Shown here: positions 43,954 to 53,584 of the stretch, in pieces | Layout of the letters: each line of letters opens with the position of its first letter | Position numbering within the stretch: position 1 is the first letter of the stretch | The notes under the pieces: generated by a model | Databases searched by the model: none | The model's input: only the letters and a program-made list of their open reading frames with translations | What the model was told of the DNA's origin: nothing | From: Desertivirga arenae | GTDB taxonomy: Bacteria > Bacteroidota > Bacteroidia > Sphingobacteriales > Sphingobacteriaceae | Length of the DNA stretch: 64,000 bases | Direction: 5' to 3' | NCBI RefSeq assembly: GCF_017355785.1 | Contig: NZ_JAFEWE010000002.1 | Location: 627,264-691,263 of the forward strand | Position numbers and translations under genes: made by a program

Positions 43954-45528
43954 TTAATTAGCCGGGTTGGGTGAAAGATTCTTATTTGTATTAAGTTCAC
44001 CGAAAGGAATAGGTAAATATTCTTTACCAGGTTGCCAACTATTAAAATCCGTATCATGGAGTTTCAGTTCTGCAAGCTTTGCCGGATCATACAACCATCC
44101 CCAGCGAATGATATCGTTTATACGTTGACCTTCAATAGCAAACTCAAGAGCTCTCTCGTGCGCAATCTGGTCTCTCATCTGAGTCTTGTTCATATTAGGT
44201 TTCACAGTTGCCAAATTGGGTAGCTTAGCCCTGGTCCTTACCTGTTGGATAAAAGGATAAGCTTCGGCTGTCCGATTTAATTCGTTAAGTGTTTCGGCGT
44301 ACATTAACAGAATATCAGCGTACCTTAAAATCCGGTAGTTAATTCCACCTGTTTCGAATGTCTCTTTCTGATGGAGGCCCAAGCCGTCATACGTGTATTT
44401 CCGGGTATAAATATCACTCGTGTTTGAGTAAGGCCAGGCAAGACCATAAACGGTGGTCGAATTGTCAGCAGGTTCGTATGAAGTGATGGTTGCCAAAAGC
44501 CTGGGATCACTTTTCCCATCAACTGTAGCTTCAGACTTATACTCATTGTATAACCAGCGAGTAGGTTGATAATCTTTAAACCCGCCCCATGATTCCCCTG
44601 GAGGTGCATAAGTGACTGAGATACCTTCAAATTGTCTCCAATTTACATTCGGTTCACCTGTCCAGTTTCCATCAGTTCCTCCTTCTGCAGTAAATTGAAC
44701 CTCAAAAAGAGACTCTGCATTATTTTCATTGACAGACTTAAAATTGTCCCTGTAATTTGGCATTAGTGAATAAACTCCATTTAAAGCTCCTCCGGCGAGT
44801 AAGAACTTTTCGAACTGTTTTGCAGCCAGATCGTATTGCTTCCGGTATAAATATGCTTTGCCAAGCACCCCCGCTGCGGCTCCTTTTGTAGCTCTGCCTT
44901 TCTGTCCCTGATCAGGACCAACAACATTTGCATATGATATAGGCAGCATGGACTCTGCAGCTTTTAAATCTTCAAATATCTGATTCCAAATAGCATCTTC
45001 AGTTGCTGTAGCCGGAAAATAATCGTTTTGGTCTGCTGGCGGCCCAGTAATTAAAGGAACTGTTTTGAATGTTGTCGCAAGGTTATAATAAGCAAGTGCA
45101 CGGAGAAAATAAGCCTGTCCCACTACCCTGTTTTTAGCGTCGTCAGCAATAACATCTGAACTCATTTTTCCAACGAATTCTATTACCTGATTTGCCCTAT
45201 TAACAACAATAAAATGGTCCCTCCAAATCCATGACACGGGAGCTGATGTACTTGGGATAGTAAACCTTCCGGTTAGTACAAGATCAGTCCAGGGACTACT
45301 GCCGTAGAAATCATCACCACGACTATCGGTAAGTCCCGGAAATGAGCGTGTATAGGTACCTTCGAGTGCAAGAGCATTATACACAGCATTTATTCCAGCA
45401 AATGCCTCATCAGATGTTTTCCAATAAGAAGCAGTAGTTGGATAATTAGGATTTGCTAATTCTAACTTCTTATCGCATGCGGTAAAAAGCATTCCACAAA
45501 CGACTAAAGAATATATAAGTTTTTTCAT
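43954..45528 (-). CDS. susD: SusD/RagB outer-membrane nutrient-binding lipoprotein
   Basis: From the ATG at 45528 the product has 524 residues with a classic lipoprotein signal (KKLIYSLVVCGMLFTACDKK). An alternative ATG at 45555 overlaps the SusC stop and gives a poorer signal. The SusD-like N-terminal helical domain (about 20-220, ANPNYPTTASYWKTSDEAFAGI) and RagB/SusD C-terminal domain (about 300-524, GGINYRILRYADILLMYAE) are present. It binds glycan at the cell surface and caps the SusC channel. The arabinanase gene next to it makes arabinan the likely ligand. Confidence 0.92.
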   Translation of the reverse strand: MKKLIYSLVVCGMLFTACDKKLELANPNYPTTASYWKTSDEAFAGINAVYNALALEGTYTRSFPGLTDSRGDDFYGSSPWTDLVLTGRFTIPSTSAPVSWIWRDHFIVVNRANQVIEFVGKMSSDVIADDAKNRVVGQAYFLRALAYYNLATTFKTVPLITGPPADQNDYFPATATEDAIWNQIFEDLKAAESMLPISYANVVGPDQGQKGRATKGAAAGVLGKAYLYRKQYDLAAKQFEKFLLAGGALNGVYSLMPNYRDNFKSVNENNAESLFEVQFTAEGGTDGNWTGEPNVNWRQFEGISVTYAPPGESWGGFKDYQPTRWLYNEYKSEATVDGKSDPRLLATITSYEPADNSTTVYGLAWPYSNTSDIYTRKYTYDGLGLHQKETFETGGINYRILRYADILLMYAETLNELNRTAEAYPFIQQVRTRAKLPNLATVKPNMNKTQMRDQIAHERALEFAIEGQRINDIIRWGWLYDPAKLAELKLHDTDFNSWQPGKEYLPIPFGELNTNKNLSPNPAN

Positions 45529-45554
45529 TGCTTTCTTAAATCTTAAAGTTTCCA

Positions 45555-48500
45555 TTAAAATCCAACCTGAATTCCGAACATGATAGTTCTTGGTTTTGGA
45601 TATGATCCATTATCTAAACCCGGAGTAAATACGCCATACGCATAATCTGGATTGTAACTCTTGTACTTCTGGAAGGTGTATACATTTTGTCCTGTAGCGT
45701 AAACCCTCACTCTGCTCACTCCTTTTATGAGGCCCGTTGGTATTGTATAACCTAATGATATAGTATTCAATCTAAGGAAAGTTCCGTCTTGCAGCCAACC
45801 CTCTCTGTCTGAGCTTTCCCAGTTATGGTTAGGATCCTCCCATGAAAGGCGGGGAATGCCCGTATTCGTATTTACAGAGGTGTATCTGTTCAACATGTCC
45901 TCATGGTAATTCGCATCCCCACCAGAGTGCATTAGATCTCTGTATAAGCGACTATTAATAAGGTAGTCACCAGCTCCGGATGCAAAAACGGTTAGATCAA
46001 ACTTCTTATAGGAAGCACTGAAGTTCAAACCATAAGTAATATTGGGTAATCCACTTCCTAAATCAGTTCTATCATTATCGTCTATTTTTCCGTCAGGAAC
46101 GCCGTTTGGGCCACTAATGTCCCTAAAAATGATATCTCCTACGCTTGCTCCGTCAAATTGCTTAGGATGAGCATCCACTTCAGCTTGGGTTTTGAACAGA
46201 CCGTCAGTTAAAAAGCCATAATGCCTGCCAACCTCAGCACCTACTTTTGTTATAAAGGCACCATCAAGTCGCTGCTGCACGTTATTTCCTAAAGCTAGTA
46301 CCTTATTTTTTACCGTACCTACATTTGCAGCTAAGTCAAATTTAAATTCACCGGATTTCTTGTGATATGTTGCAGTAAGTTCTACCCCTGTGTTTTGGAG
46401 AGTTCCTGCATTTACAATTGGATTTGAGTTAATTGATCCTACTGAAAGCGGAATTGGAATAGGTACTAAAATATCCTGACTCTTACTATAGTAGTACTCA
46501 CCAGACAGATCAATCTTTCCATTTAATAATTGAGCATCAAAACCCACATTGCTTGTTATTCTGTCTTCCCACTTCAAAGTTGTAGAAACTACATTGGTTT
46601 GGAGACCTCCAAGTACTCTTGTCCCATCAAAAGTGTATACAACTCCTGGGTTTATCACTGCCTGATAAGCATAGTTACCTATATTTTCGTTACCGAGTTT
46701 ACCCCAACTAGCCCTTAATTTTAAATCGCTAATAACAGTCTTCGCACTTCTAAAAAAATCTTCATTACTAACTCTCCAGCCCAGTGCTACTGATGGAAAA
46801 TACCCTGTACGATAGTCCTTTGCAAATCTTGAAGAAGCATCCCTCCGTAGGGTTGTAGTTATAAGGTACTTCTCTCCATAATTATAATTTATTCTACCAA
46901 GATAAGAGGCGAGTGCATTCTTATCTTCATAACTTGTAGATGAATTCTTAGCTCCGTTGCGAAGATTTGCGAAGGCTTCATTCGTAAATTCTTGAGCAGT
47001 TGCGTCTCTATCGCTATATTCATTAACCTGATACATTTGCCCTACCAACATGTCGAGTGTATGTTTCTTCTTAGCTAACTGATAAGTCAGGGTATTCTCT
47101 ACTAGCTTATTCTCATATAATCTGGTCCCATCATTTACCCTTGCTGTCGGATTAATAAAAAAGTACCCTAAATTAAAGGTTGGAATGAAAGTATAGTCCC
47201 GTGCAGTCAATGCATCATAGCCAAAATTCAGTCTATATTTCAAACTATGGCCGGCCTTCTTCAGCAGACTAGCCTCACCATAAACAGTACCCATTGTTCT
47301 GTTCACGTCGGTGGTGTTCTTTATCAAACTATTGTAGCCAATTCCGTTTAAAGAAATCGCATTATGAATCTCACTTGAGGTTCCACCAAAACCACCTTTT
47401 CTCGCCGCGTCATATAATGGCATTGTTGGAATGGCAAAAACAAGATCGTTAATTAATGGAGGGCGACCGCCGGGTAATACTCCATCGCCCGTTACCAGTG
47501 CATTCTCATGAGAACGAGCATAAGAAATACTTTGACCGAACTTAAAAATCCCCTTTTCCTGGGTCGCATTAACCCTGCCAGTATACCGACGATACGTTGG
47601 TCCGTTTCCGACAAAAGTTCCATTATTATCGAACATGTCTAAAGACGCATTATAGGTACTGGTTTTACTACCTCCTGAAAAATTCAAATTATGATTCTGA
47701 CGATTACCTGTCTTCAATCCTTCTTTTTGCCAATCTGTATCCACATTATCTATAAAACTTGGAGAATTAGGATCATTACCTGCAGCTAAAGGCTTATTAG
47801 TTGCATTTAATCGGGCCTCGTTATTCAGTACCTGATAATTATGAGCGTTTGTAACTGGCATAATCTGCCAAACCTTGTCCCAACCGTAGTAGGCGTTATA
47901 TTCTACTTTCAACGGAGTTTCCTTTCTTCCTTGTTTGGTTGTGATAATTATAACGCCGTTAGCTGCACGAGATCCGTAGATAGCACCGGCTGATGCATCC
48001 TTAAGCACCTGCATACTTTCTATGTCATTGGGGTTAATTTCCCTCGGCACACCACTTAAAGGCATCCCATCGATCACGTATAGCGGATCTGCGTTGCCAA
48101 ATGTGCTGATTCCCCTTAGTCTTACCTGAGGAAAGGCTCCTGGCTGCCCATCACTCGTGACGGTAACCCCTGCAACACGGCCTTGTAGCATCTGACCCAC
48201 ATCATTTGTCGAAGTCTTCTTCATTTCTGTAGTGCTTACTACCGCTACCGATCCCGTAATATCCGACCTCTTCTGGCTACCGTAACCAACTACAACCACT
48301 TCATCAAGCGTCTTAGTATCATCTGCAAGAGATACATTAACTGTTGTTCTGTTATTTACAGCAACTTCAATTGGTTTAAAACCTACATAAGTAAATACAA
48401 GCACGCCATTCCCATCGGGAAGATTAAGGGTATAGTTACCATTGATGTCTGTAGTAGCAGCGATAGTAGTTCCCTTTAATTTCACTGCCACCCCTGGAAG

Positions 48501-48911
48501 GGATTCACCCTTCGTATCCGTAACCTTTCCTTTAACCGTTACTGCGAGCTTTTCTGAAGAGAAAGACTTCAGAATTACGTAACTATTATCCTGGACCTTT
48601 TCAAATGATAAACTAAAAGGCTCAAGTACTTTTTGTAATACTTCTTCGAGTGTACCTTCGGTTGGCACTGTTGATGGATAAACTGCCTTGTCTTTAACCA
48701 ACTTACTGTTGTAGTTGAAGCGCACATTGTACTGCCCCTCCAATGATTTAAGTAATGCAACGAGTTGCCTTGGACTTTCATTTTGTGGTATTGTTGAGTC
48801 AATCCTTTCCCTGCTTAATGAAGCATAAGATTGAGAGAAAGCATTGCTTTGCCAACAGCTGATGGAAGCTGTTAGTAATACTGTAACTTGTTTCAGTATA
48901 GAACTTCTCAT
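45555..48911 (-). CDS. susC: SusC/RagA TonB-dependent transporter with STN domain
   Basis: The 1118-residue transporter has a signal peptide, an STN domain (about residues 45-110, VRFNYNSKLVKDKAVYP), a CarboxypepD_reg-like domain (about 125-205, VKGKVTDTKGESLPGV), a TonB box-like segment DEVVVVGYGSQKRSDITGSV, a plug (about 220-335) and a barrel to residue 1118 ending in MFGIQVGF. It imports oligosaccharides captured by SusD. The STN domain implies signalling to a FecR protein, and fecR sits 63 bases upstream. The gap between them carries the TAATTGGTT tandem repeats. Confidence 0.93.
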   Translation of the reverse strand: MRSSILKQVTVLLTASISCWQSNAFSQSYASLSRERIDSTIPQNESPRQLVALLKSLEGQYNVRFNYNSKLVKDKAVYPSTVPTEGTLEEVLQKVLEPFSLSFEKVQDNSYVILKSFSSEKLAVTVKGKVTDTKGESLPGVAVKLKGTTIAATTDINGNYTLNLPDGNGVLVFTYVGFKPIEVAVNNRTTVNVSLADDTKTLDEVVVVGYGSQKRSDITGSVAVVSTTEMKKTSTNDVGQMLQGRVAGVTVTSDGQPGAFPQVRLRGISTFGNADPLYVIDGMPLSGVPREINPNDIESMQVLKDASAGAIYGSRAANGVIIITTKQGRKETPLKVEYNAYYGWDKVWQIMPVTNAHNYQVLNNEARLNATNKPLAAGNDPNSPSFIDNVDTDWQKEGLKTGNRQNHNLNFSGGSKTSTYNASLDMFDNNGTFVGNGPTYRRYTGRVNATQEKGIFKFGQSISYARSHENALVTGDGVLPGGRPPLINDLVFAIPTMPLYDAARKGGFGGTSSEIHNAISLNGIGYNSLIKNTTDVNRTMGTVYGEASLLKKAGHSLKYRLNFGYDALTARDYTFIPTFNLGYFFINPTARVNDGTRLYENKLVENTLTYQLAKKKHTLDMLVGQMYQVNEYSDRDATAQEFTNEAFANLRNGAKNSSTSYEDKNALASYLGRINYNYGEKYLITTTLRRDASSRFAKDYRTGYFPSVALGWRVSNEDFFRSAKTVISDLKLRASWGKLGNENIGNYAYQAVINPGVVYTFDGTRVLGGLQTNVVSTTLKWEDRITSNVGFDAQLLNGKIDLSGEYYYSKSQDILVPIPIPLSVGSINSNPIVNAGTLQNTGVELTATYHKKSGEFKFDLAANVGTVKNKVLALGNNVQQRLDGAFITKVGAEVGRHYGFLTDGLFKTQAEVDAHPKQFDGASVGDIIFRDISGPNGVPDGKIDDNDRTDLGSGLPNITYGLNFSASYKKFDLTVFASGAGDYLINSRLYRDLMHSGGDANYHEDMLNRYTSVNTNTGIPRLSWEDPNHNWESSDREGWLQDGTFLRLNTISLGYTIPTGLIKGVSRVRVYATGQNVYTFQKYKSYNPDYAYGVFTPGLDNGSYPKPRTIMFGIQVGF

Positions 48912-48929
48912 GTTTAACTTGATGTTTAT

Positions 48930-48966
48930 TAATTGGTTGTACTTAATTGGTTGCTAATAATTGGTT
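48930..48966. promoter_or_regulatory. three tandem TAATTGGTT repeats at a 14-bp period upstream of susC
   Basis: TAATTGGTT occurs at 48930-48938, 48944-48952 and 48958-48966, exactly 14 bases apart, in the 63-base gap between fecR and susC. The third copy shares 14 identical bases with 42299-42312 upstream of the GH51 gene. Confidence 0.7.
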
Positions 48967-48974
48967 CTGATGTA

Positions 48975-49994
48975 CTACTTTTTGCTTATAAAAAGATTGC
49001 CCTCCTTTTTAGTGATCGAAATATTAAATGTTTTCTGCAGGATGGTGAGCAAGAGATCAACGTTTCCGGATTCGATTGATCCTGTGAACGTAAGTCCTGT
49101 TAATTCCTGATTATTGAACTTTACCTTGTACCCGTAATTATCTTCGAGAAAATGAGCGATTTCCAGCAAGGGGGTATCTTCAAACACGAGTTTTTTCTCT
49201 AACCAAGCAGTATAGATCTGGGGTTTTAAAACTTGTTTCCGCGTAATAGTCTCGTTGCTGGTGGAATAGTGGACCATATCCCCCGGTTTCATATCAACCT
49301 CCTTATTATTAACCTGGGTCAGGTAAAGTTTCACCTTTCCTGATTTTAAAAATACCTTGGTTTGACTGCGCCTGGTGTTGACGTCGAATTTTGTCCCGAG
49401 AACCTGAACGTCCAGATCCTTCGTATGGACAACAAATTTTTGGCTATTCTTTTTATGCGTTACGGAGAAAAATGCTTCTCCATCTAAAAATACCTCCCGT
49501 GCTTTGTCCTGCTTCCATCCCTTTGCATATTTCATAGTTGAATTGGCATTTAAAACGACAACGGAGCTATCGGGAAGGATAACCGTCTTTTGCTGTCCAA
49601 AAGTGGTTTTCTGCTCAGAGGTTCCCTGGATCAGATATACTTTAGCTAAAACTCCAAGGATTAATAAACCTGCAGTAACTGCAGCAACCTTATACCAGGA
49701 ACGAACAAATGAACCTAAACGGAAAACATTATTTCCTTTTTTCTGGTCCCAGGTTTGATTGGTAGCCTCTATCCTGTTCCAAAGGTCATTTAACTCTTGC
49801 TGAACGGGTTCATCAGCATCAACCGAAAGCTCCAGAATAATATCCCTGGCCTCAGCAAATACTTTTGAATTTTCCGGACTTAGCAAAGACCACTCCAGCC
49901 ACTCCCTGCCATCAGCTTCTTCAGGTTTTTTAACCCAACGGATAAAAGCAGGGTCGACTATTAATTCATCAAGAGTATACTTTTGAGATTGCAT
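48975..49994 (-). CDS. FecR-family anti-sigma factor of the arabinan locus
   Basis: The 339-residue protein has a cytoplasmic helical N-terminus (about residues 1-95), a membrane helix (about 107-126, VAAVTAGLLILGVLAKVYL), a FecR domain (about 135-230: TVILPDSSVVVLNANSTMKY, EVFLDGEAFFSV) and DUF4974 (about 258-339, LVFEDTPLLEIAHFLEDNYGYKV). It should read the STN domain of the SusC next door. No sigma gene is adjacent: the neighbour on the far side is kup after a terminator. A TAATTGGTT core lies 13 bases upstream of its ATG. Confidence 0.92.
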   Translation of the reverse strand: MQSQKYTLDELIVDPAFIRWVKKPEEADGREWLEWSLLSPENSKVFAEARDIILELSVDADEPVQQELNDLWNRIEATNQTWDQKKGNNVFRLGSFVRSWYKVAAVTAGLLILGVLAKVYLIQGTSEQKTTFGQQKTVILPDSSVVVLNANSTMKYAKGWKQDKAREVFLDGEAFFSVTHKKNSQKFVVHTKDLDVQVLGTKFDVNTRRSQTKVFLKSGKVKLYLTQVNNKEVDMKPGDMVHYSTSNETITRKQVLKPQIYTAWLEKKLVFEDTPLLEIAHFLEDNYGYKVKFNNQELTGLTFTGSIESGNVDLLLTILQKTFNISITKKEGNLFISKK

Positions 49995-50006
49995 ATAATC
50001 CTGTTA

Positions 50007-50015
50007 TAATTGGTT
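50007..50015. promoter_or_regulatory. TAATTGGTT element upstream of fecR
   Basis: A fifth copy of the 9-base core, inside ATAATTGGTTTTATAT. It lies 13-21 bases before the fecR ATG. Confidence 0.45.
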
Positions 50016-50154
50016 TTATATACAATAGTCTCGTACCCCGGATTTTTACCAAATATTTTTAAACTTTTTTTCAAATATTTTCCTAAGGACTGGCTATGAG
50101 ATAATAAGGATATTTTTTAAAGGAAAATAAAAGGAGAGAGCTGGTTTAAAAGGC

Positions 50155-50184
50155 AAAAAAAAGAGGCGGAAATGTCCGCCTCTT
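50155..50184 (-). terminator. rho-independent terminator after kup
   Basis: Ten-base arms (AAGAGGCGGA at 50161-50170 and TCCGCCTCTT at 50175-50184) with a 4-base loop are followed on the minus strand by a long T run. Confidence 0.85.
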
Positions 50185-50198
50185 GAGTTTATTTTTAT

Positions 50199-52142
50199 TT
50201 ATCCTATACGTTTCAGTTTTATTTCATCCGGAGGCGTAATGATCAACGGAACCTTTTCTACCGTCACAAAACTTAAATCCAGACCAAAACCTCGCTCTTC
50301 AGATAAACTTAGTTTTTTAAGTACAAAGTAGTAAGCCATTATGATCTTATCCCTAAAACTTAAGTTGTTTGATCTTGATAATACCTTCTCAAGGATGATA
50401 AACCTGAAGTCGCCAACTATCTTATGTTTGGTAAGTGAAGGATAACGGCTGGTTATGTCCACTTCACCCTTGCGGACCAACTCCTCTACTACCAAACGGA
50501 ATAGCACGTTAATACGTTGCTCGACCCTAAATCCTAACTTAAAGTCAATCCGGATAAGTTTACCGGGAATCAGGAAATCAACTTTGTATTCAGTGGTATA
50601 AGGTTCGTCCGTTACATCCACGTGCACCAGCCAGTAAACGTCTGCACGTTTAGGCTGCTTCTGCAAAATAGAGTACATGATCTTAGACTCAATCTCAGAG
50701 TTGAAGTTTGCACTGGTCAGGTAAATCAGCTGAGAAGCATATTTGGGTACAGTATTATCATCAGCCAATTCACTTAGAATTGGGAAATAATCATCAATTT
50801 CAACAAATTTGACGAAGCGATTTTTAATCTTCCGGGCTTCGCTCCAGGACCACATTACAGAGAACAATATACATCCCAGCAGGATTGTAAACCAGCCGCC
50901 ATGAAGAATCTTCGCAAGATTACCACTTAAAAACGTAAGCTCAATCACACCGTAAACTGTAAGGAATATACCTATCAGATAAGTAGGGAACTTTCTACGT
51001 TTCAAGTAGATTGCTACTAGTATGGTAGTCATTAACATGGTCACTGTTATGGACAAACCATAAGCAGCTTCCATTCGTATTGACTCTTTAAATAGAAAAA
51101 CTACCACCAAACAACCCGCCCACAGTAACCAGTTAACAGAAGGCACGTATAACTGACCCTTTGTAATTGTTGGATAGTTAATCTTTACCTTAGGCCAGAG
51201 GTTTAATCTAACAGCCTCCGCAATTAAGGTAAATGATCCGGTGATCAAAGCCTGACTTGCAATGATCGCAGCCATGGTTGCAATTGCAATTCCATAAATC
51301 AGGAACCATTCTGGCATTAATTCATAAAATGGTTTTGCACCGTGCAAGGTTGTACCAATATGTTGAGATAACCAAACGCCCTGACCGAGATAGTTTAATA
51401 TCAGGCAGGTTTTAACATATATCCAGCTGACACGGATATTAGACCGTCCGCAATGTCCAAGGTCTGAATAAAGTGCTTCCGCTCCTGTGGTACAAAGAAA
51501 AACTCCGCTTAGAATAAAAAAGGCGCTGTAATGATCGCTGGTAAGCAATTTATAGGCGTAGTAAGGATTGACAGACTTAAGGATTTCAGGATAGGTAACG
51601 ATATAGTTCAACCCCAAAACTGCCATCATAGTGAACCAAATGAACATTATTGGCCCAAATGCCTTTCCCACAAGGTTCGTCCCAAATTGCTGAATAACAA
51701 ACAGTCCAGTAAGGATGGCTATCACAATTGGCATTACCTGTATATTCGGGTATTTAAGGGCTAAACCTTCTATGGCCGAAGAAATTGTGATGGGAGGTGT
51801 AATGATCCCATCGGCTAGCAAGGCGCAACCACCAATTGTAGCGGGGATAATAAGCCATCTTGCCTTCCTTCTTACAAGTGAAAACAATGAAAAAATCCCT
51901 CCTTCACCTTTGTTATCAGCCCTAAGCGTAATGACCACATATTTTAACGTGGTTTGCAGGGTTAATGTCCAGATGATACAGGAGACTCCTCCAAGGATCA
52001 GTTCAGAAGTTATCACACTTCTTTCCCCAATGATCGCAGAGAAAACATAGAGGGGGGACGTTCCGATATCCCCATAAATTATACCAAGACTAATGAGTAG
52101 ACCGGCGGCGGAAAGCTTGTGAAGATCTTTGTGATGTGCCAC
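50199..52142 (-). CDS. kup: Kup-type potassium uptake transporter
   Basis: The 647-residue protein has about 12 membrane helices (residues 12-430) and a cytoplasmic C-terminal domain (about 440-647). It carries the family segment GIIYGDIGTSPLYVFSAI near residue 20, LRADNKGEGGIFSLF, and GGCALLADGIITPPITISSA. Kup proteins are proton-coupled low-affinity K+ importers. The only possible start is the GTG at 52142, because an in-frame TAA sits directly before it. A near-perfect promoter lies 23-53 bases upstream. There is no obvious partner gene. Confidence 0.95.
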   Translation of the reverse strand: MAHHKDLHKLSAAGLLISLGIIYGDIGTSPLYVFSAIIGERSVITSELILGGVSCIIWTLTLQTTLKYVVITLRADNKGEGGIFSLFSLVRRKARWLIIPATIGGCALLADGIITPPITISSAIEGLALKYPNIQVMPIVIAILTGLFVIQQFGTNLVGKAFGPIMFIWFTMMAVLGLNYIVTYPEILKSVNPYYAYKLLTSDHYSAFFILSGVFLCTTGAEALYSDLGHCGRSNIRVSWIYVKTCLILNYLGQGVWLSQHIGTTLHGAKPFYELMPEWFLIYGIAIATMAAIIASQALITGSFTLIAEAVRLNLWPKVKINYPTITKGQLYVPSVNWLLWAGCLVVVFLFKESIRMEAAYGLSITVTMLMTTILVAIYLKRRKFPTYLIGIFLTVYGVIELTFLSGNLAKILHGGWFTILLGCILFSVMWSWSEARKIKNRFVKFVEIDDYFPILSELADDNTVPKYASQLIYLTSANFNSEIESKIMYSILQKQPKRADVYWLVHVDVTDEPYTTEYKVDFLIPGKLIRIDFKLGFRVEQRINVLFRLVVEELVRKGEVDITSRYPSLTKHKIVGDFRFIILEKVLSRSNNLSFRDKIIMAYYFVLKKLSLSEERGFGLDLSFVTVEKVPLIITPPDEIKLKRIG

Positions 52143-52164
52143 TTACTTTTGTTATAAACGGGGA

Positions 52165-52195
52165 CAAATGTACATTATGACTTGAAATAAACAAA
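52165..52195 (-). promoter_or_regulatory. promoter of kup
   Basis: On the minus strand TTTG (52192-52195), a 19-base spacer and TACATTTG (52165-52172) fit the Bacteroidota TTTG / TAnnTTTG consensus. The start would be near 52158, with a leader of about 16 bases. Confidence 0.8.
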
Positions 52196-52334
52196 GTTGA
52201 TTTACAGGAGTTTGTTTTTTTACAATTACACTTCGTTTGGCTCCATTTTTGTTAATTTTTGTTAAAAAACACTAATTATACCAAGGCAAAAATTCAGTTT
52301 TAATAATTAATTCATAGATTTGTTATATATAAAT

Positions 52335-52907
52335 ATGAAGAAATTTTACTCACTCGCTTTTCTGTTTTCGTTTGTCCTGATTAATATTCAGGCTTCCGTT
52401 AACAATTTTGCTCTCTCGGCAAGAAGCCTTGGTGTAGTGGACACTTCAAAAAAGGTCACCAAAACTTCTTCAAAAATTTCAGACACACGGAAGGAGCGCC
52501 CATCTTATCTTCAAAGTGGTATTAATGTTGAAATAACCCCCTTCAAGCCTTCAGTAAATAAAGCATCGGTAACTTCTAATACGAATGCCCCTGCTGCCAC
52601 AGCGGTGAATACACCTGCTAAAACCACCCAACAACAGGATTTAAAAATAGTTAGTAATGTTAAGGTTTTTCCCAATCCAGTTGCTGAACAACTGAACCTA
52701 ACCTATAATGTCAATAAAGATTCCAACGTTACCATCAAAATAATGGATGTGCTGGGAAATGAGATAGCAACTTTGCTTTCCCAGAAGATGAACGCCGGGG
52801 AACAAACGAGCTCGTTCAATATCAATAACAAGCTAAATAGCGGTTACTACTTTATTCGACTCATTGTGGGCAATGAAACTATCGTAAAGCGCATTTCTGT
52901 TCTCTAA
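52335..52907 (+). CDS. short secreted protein with T9SS type A sorting domain
   Basis: From the ATG at 52335 (the longer frame uses a TTG) the product has 190 residues: a signal peptide (KKFYSLAFLFSFVLINIQAS), a low-complexity Ser/Thr/Lys/Ala linker (about 35-105), and a C-terminal T9SS type A domain (about 110-190, NVKVFPNPVAEQLNLTY, VTIKIMDVLGNEI, GYYFIRLIVG, VKRISVL). Thus almost the whole protein is signal, linker and sorting domain, with no recognised cargo. It should be carried out of the cell by T9SS and may be a minimal surface or adhesive protein. Confidence 0.82.
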   Translation: MKKFYSLAFLFSFVLINIQASVNNFALSARSLGVVDTSKKVTKTSSKISDTRKERPSYLQSGINVEITPFKPSVNKASVTSNTNAPAATAVNTPAKTTQQQDLKIVSNVKVFPNPVAEQLNLTYNVNKDSNVTIKIMDVLGNEIATLLSQKMNAGEQTSSFNINNKLNSGYYFIRLIVGNETIVKRISVL

Positions 52908-52972
52908 CAACCATTTCCTCTTCTATTTATTGTATCTTCGACACCCAAATTGTTTGGTTGACTAGTTTATTT

Positions 52973-53584
52973 ATGAAGATAATAGCAGTAGGCAGGAATT
53001 ATATAGAACATGCAAAGGAATTAAACAACCCGGTTCCCTCAAAACCGGTAATATTCATGAAACCGGATACCGCTGTTCTGAAAGATAACAAACCTTTTTA
53101 CCATCCTGATTTCTCTGAGGAAATACATTATGAAATCGAAATAGTTCTGAAAGTAGCTAAGGAAGGGAAACATATCTCAGAAAAATTTGCTCCTAACTAT
53201 TTTGAGGAAATCGGTCTGGGGATAGATTTTACGGCACGCGACATTCAGCAGCAACATAAGGAAAAAGGGTTACCTTGGGAGCTGGCTAAATCATTTGACA
53301 ATTCTGCCCCGATTAGCCGCTTTATTCCCAAATCTGAAATTGCAGATCTCTATGATTTGAATTTCCGCCTTGACATTAATAATAATACCGTTCAAAAAGG
53401 CAACACAAAAGACACCATCTTTTCGTTTGAGAAATTGATTGTGTTTGTTTCCCAATACATCACACTAAAAAAAGGTGATCTTATTTTCACCGGAACTCCT
53501 CATGGAGTTGGTAAGATAAATATCGGAGACAGGCTCGAGGGATATATCGAGGATGAAAAACTTTTGGACTTTGAGATTAGATAA
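52973..53584 (+). CDS. fumarylacetoacetate hydrolase-family protein
   Basis: The 203-residue product, from the ATG at 52973, is a compact FAH-fold enzyme: KIIAVGRNYIEHAKEL, KPVIFMKPDTAV, and the metal motif HYEIEIVLKVAKEG with GIDFTARDIQ supplying the third acidic ligand, then IFTGTPHGVG. Members cleave C-C bonds in acylpyruvates, fumarylpyruvate, or decarboxylate oxaloacetate; the substrate is open. It overlaps the peptidase gene by 32 bases, which makes translational coupling likely. Confidence 0.9.
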   Translation: MKIIAVGRNYIEHAKELNNPVPSKPVIFMKPDTAVLKDNKPFYHPDFSEEIHYEIEIVLKVAKEGKHISEKFAPNYFEEIGLGIDFTARDIQQQHKEKGLPWELAKSFDNSAPISRFIPKSEIADLYDLNFRLDINNNTVQKGNTKDTIFSFEKLIVFVSQYITLKKGDLIFTGTPHGVGKINIGDRLEGYIEDEKLLDFEIR

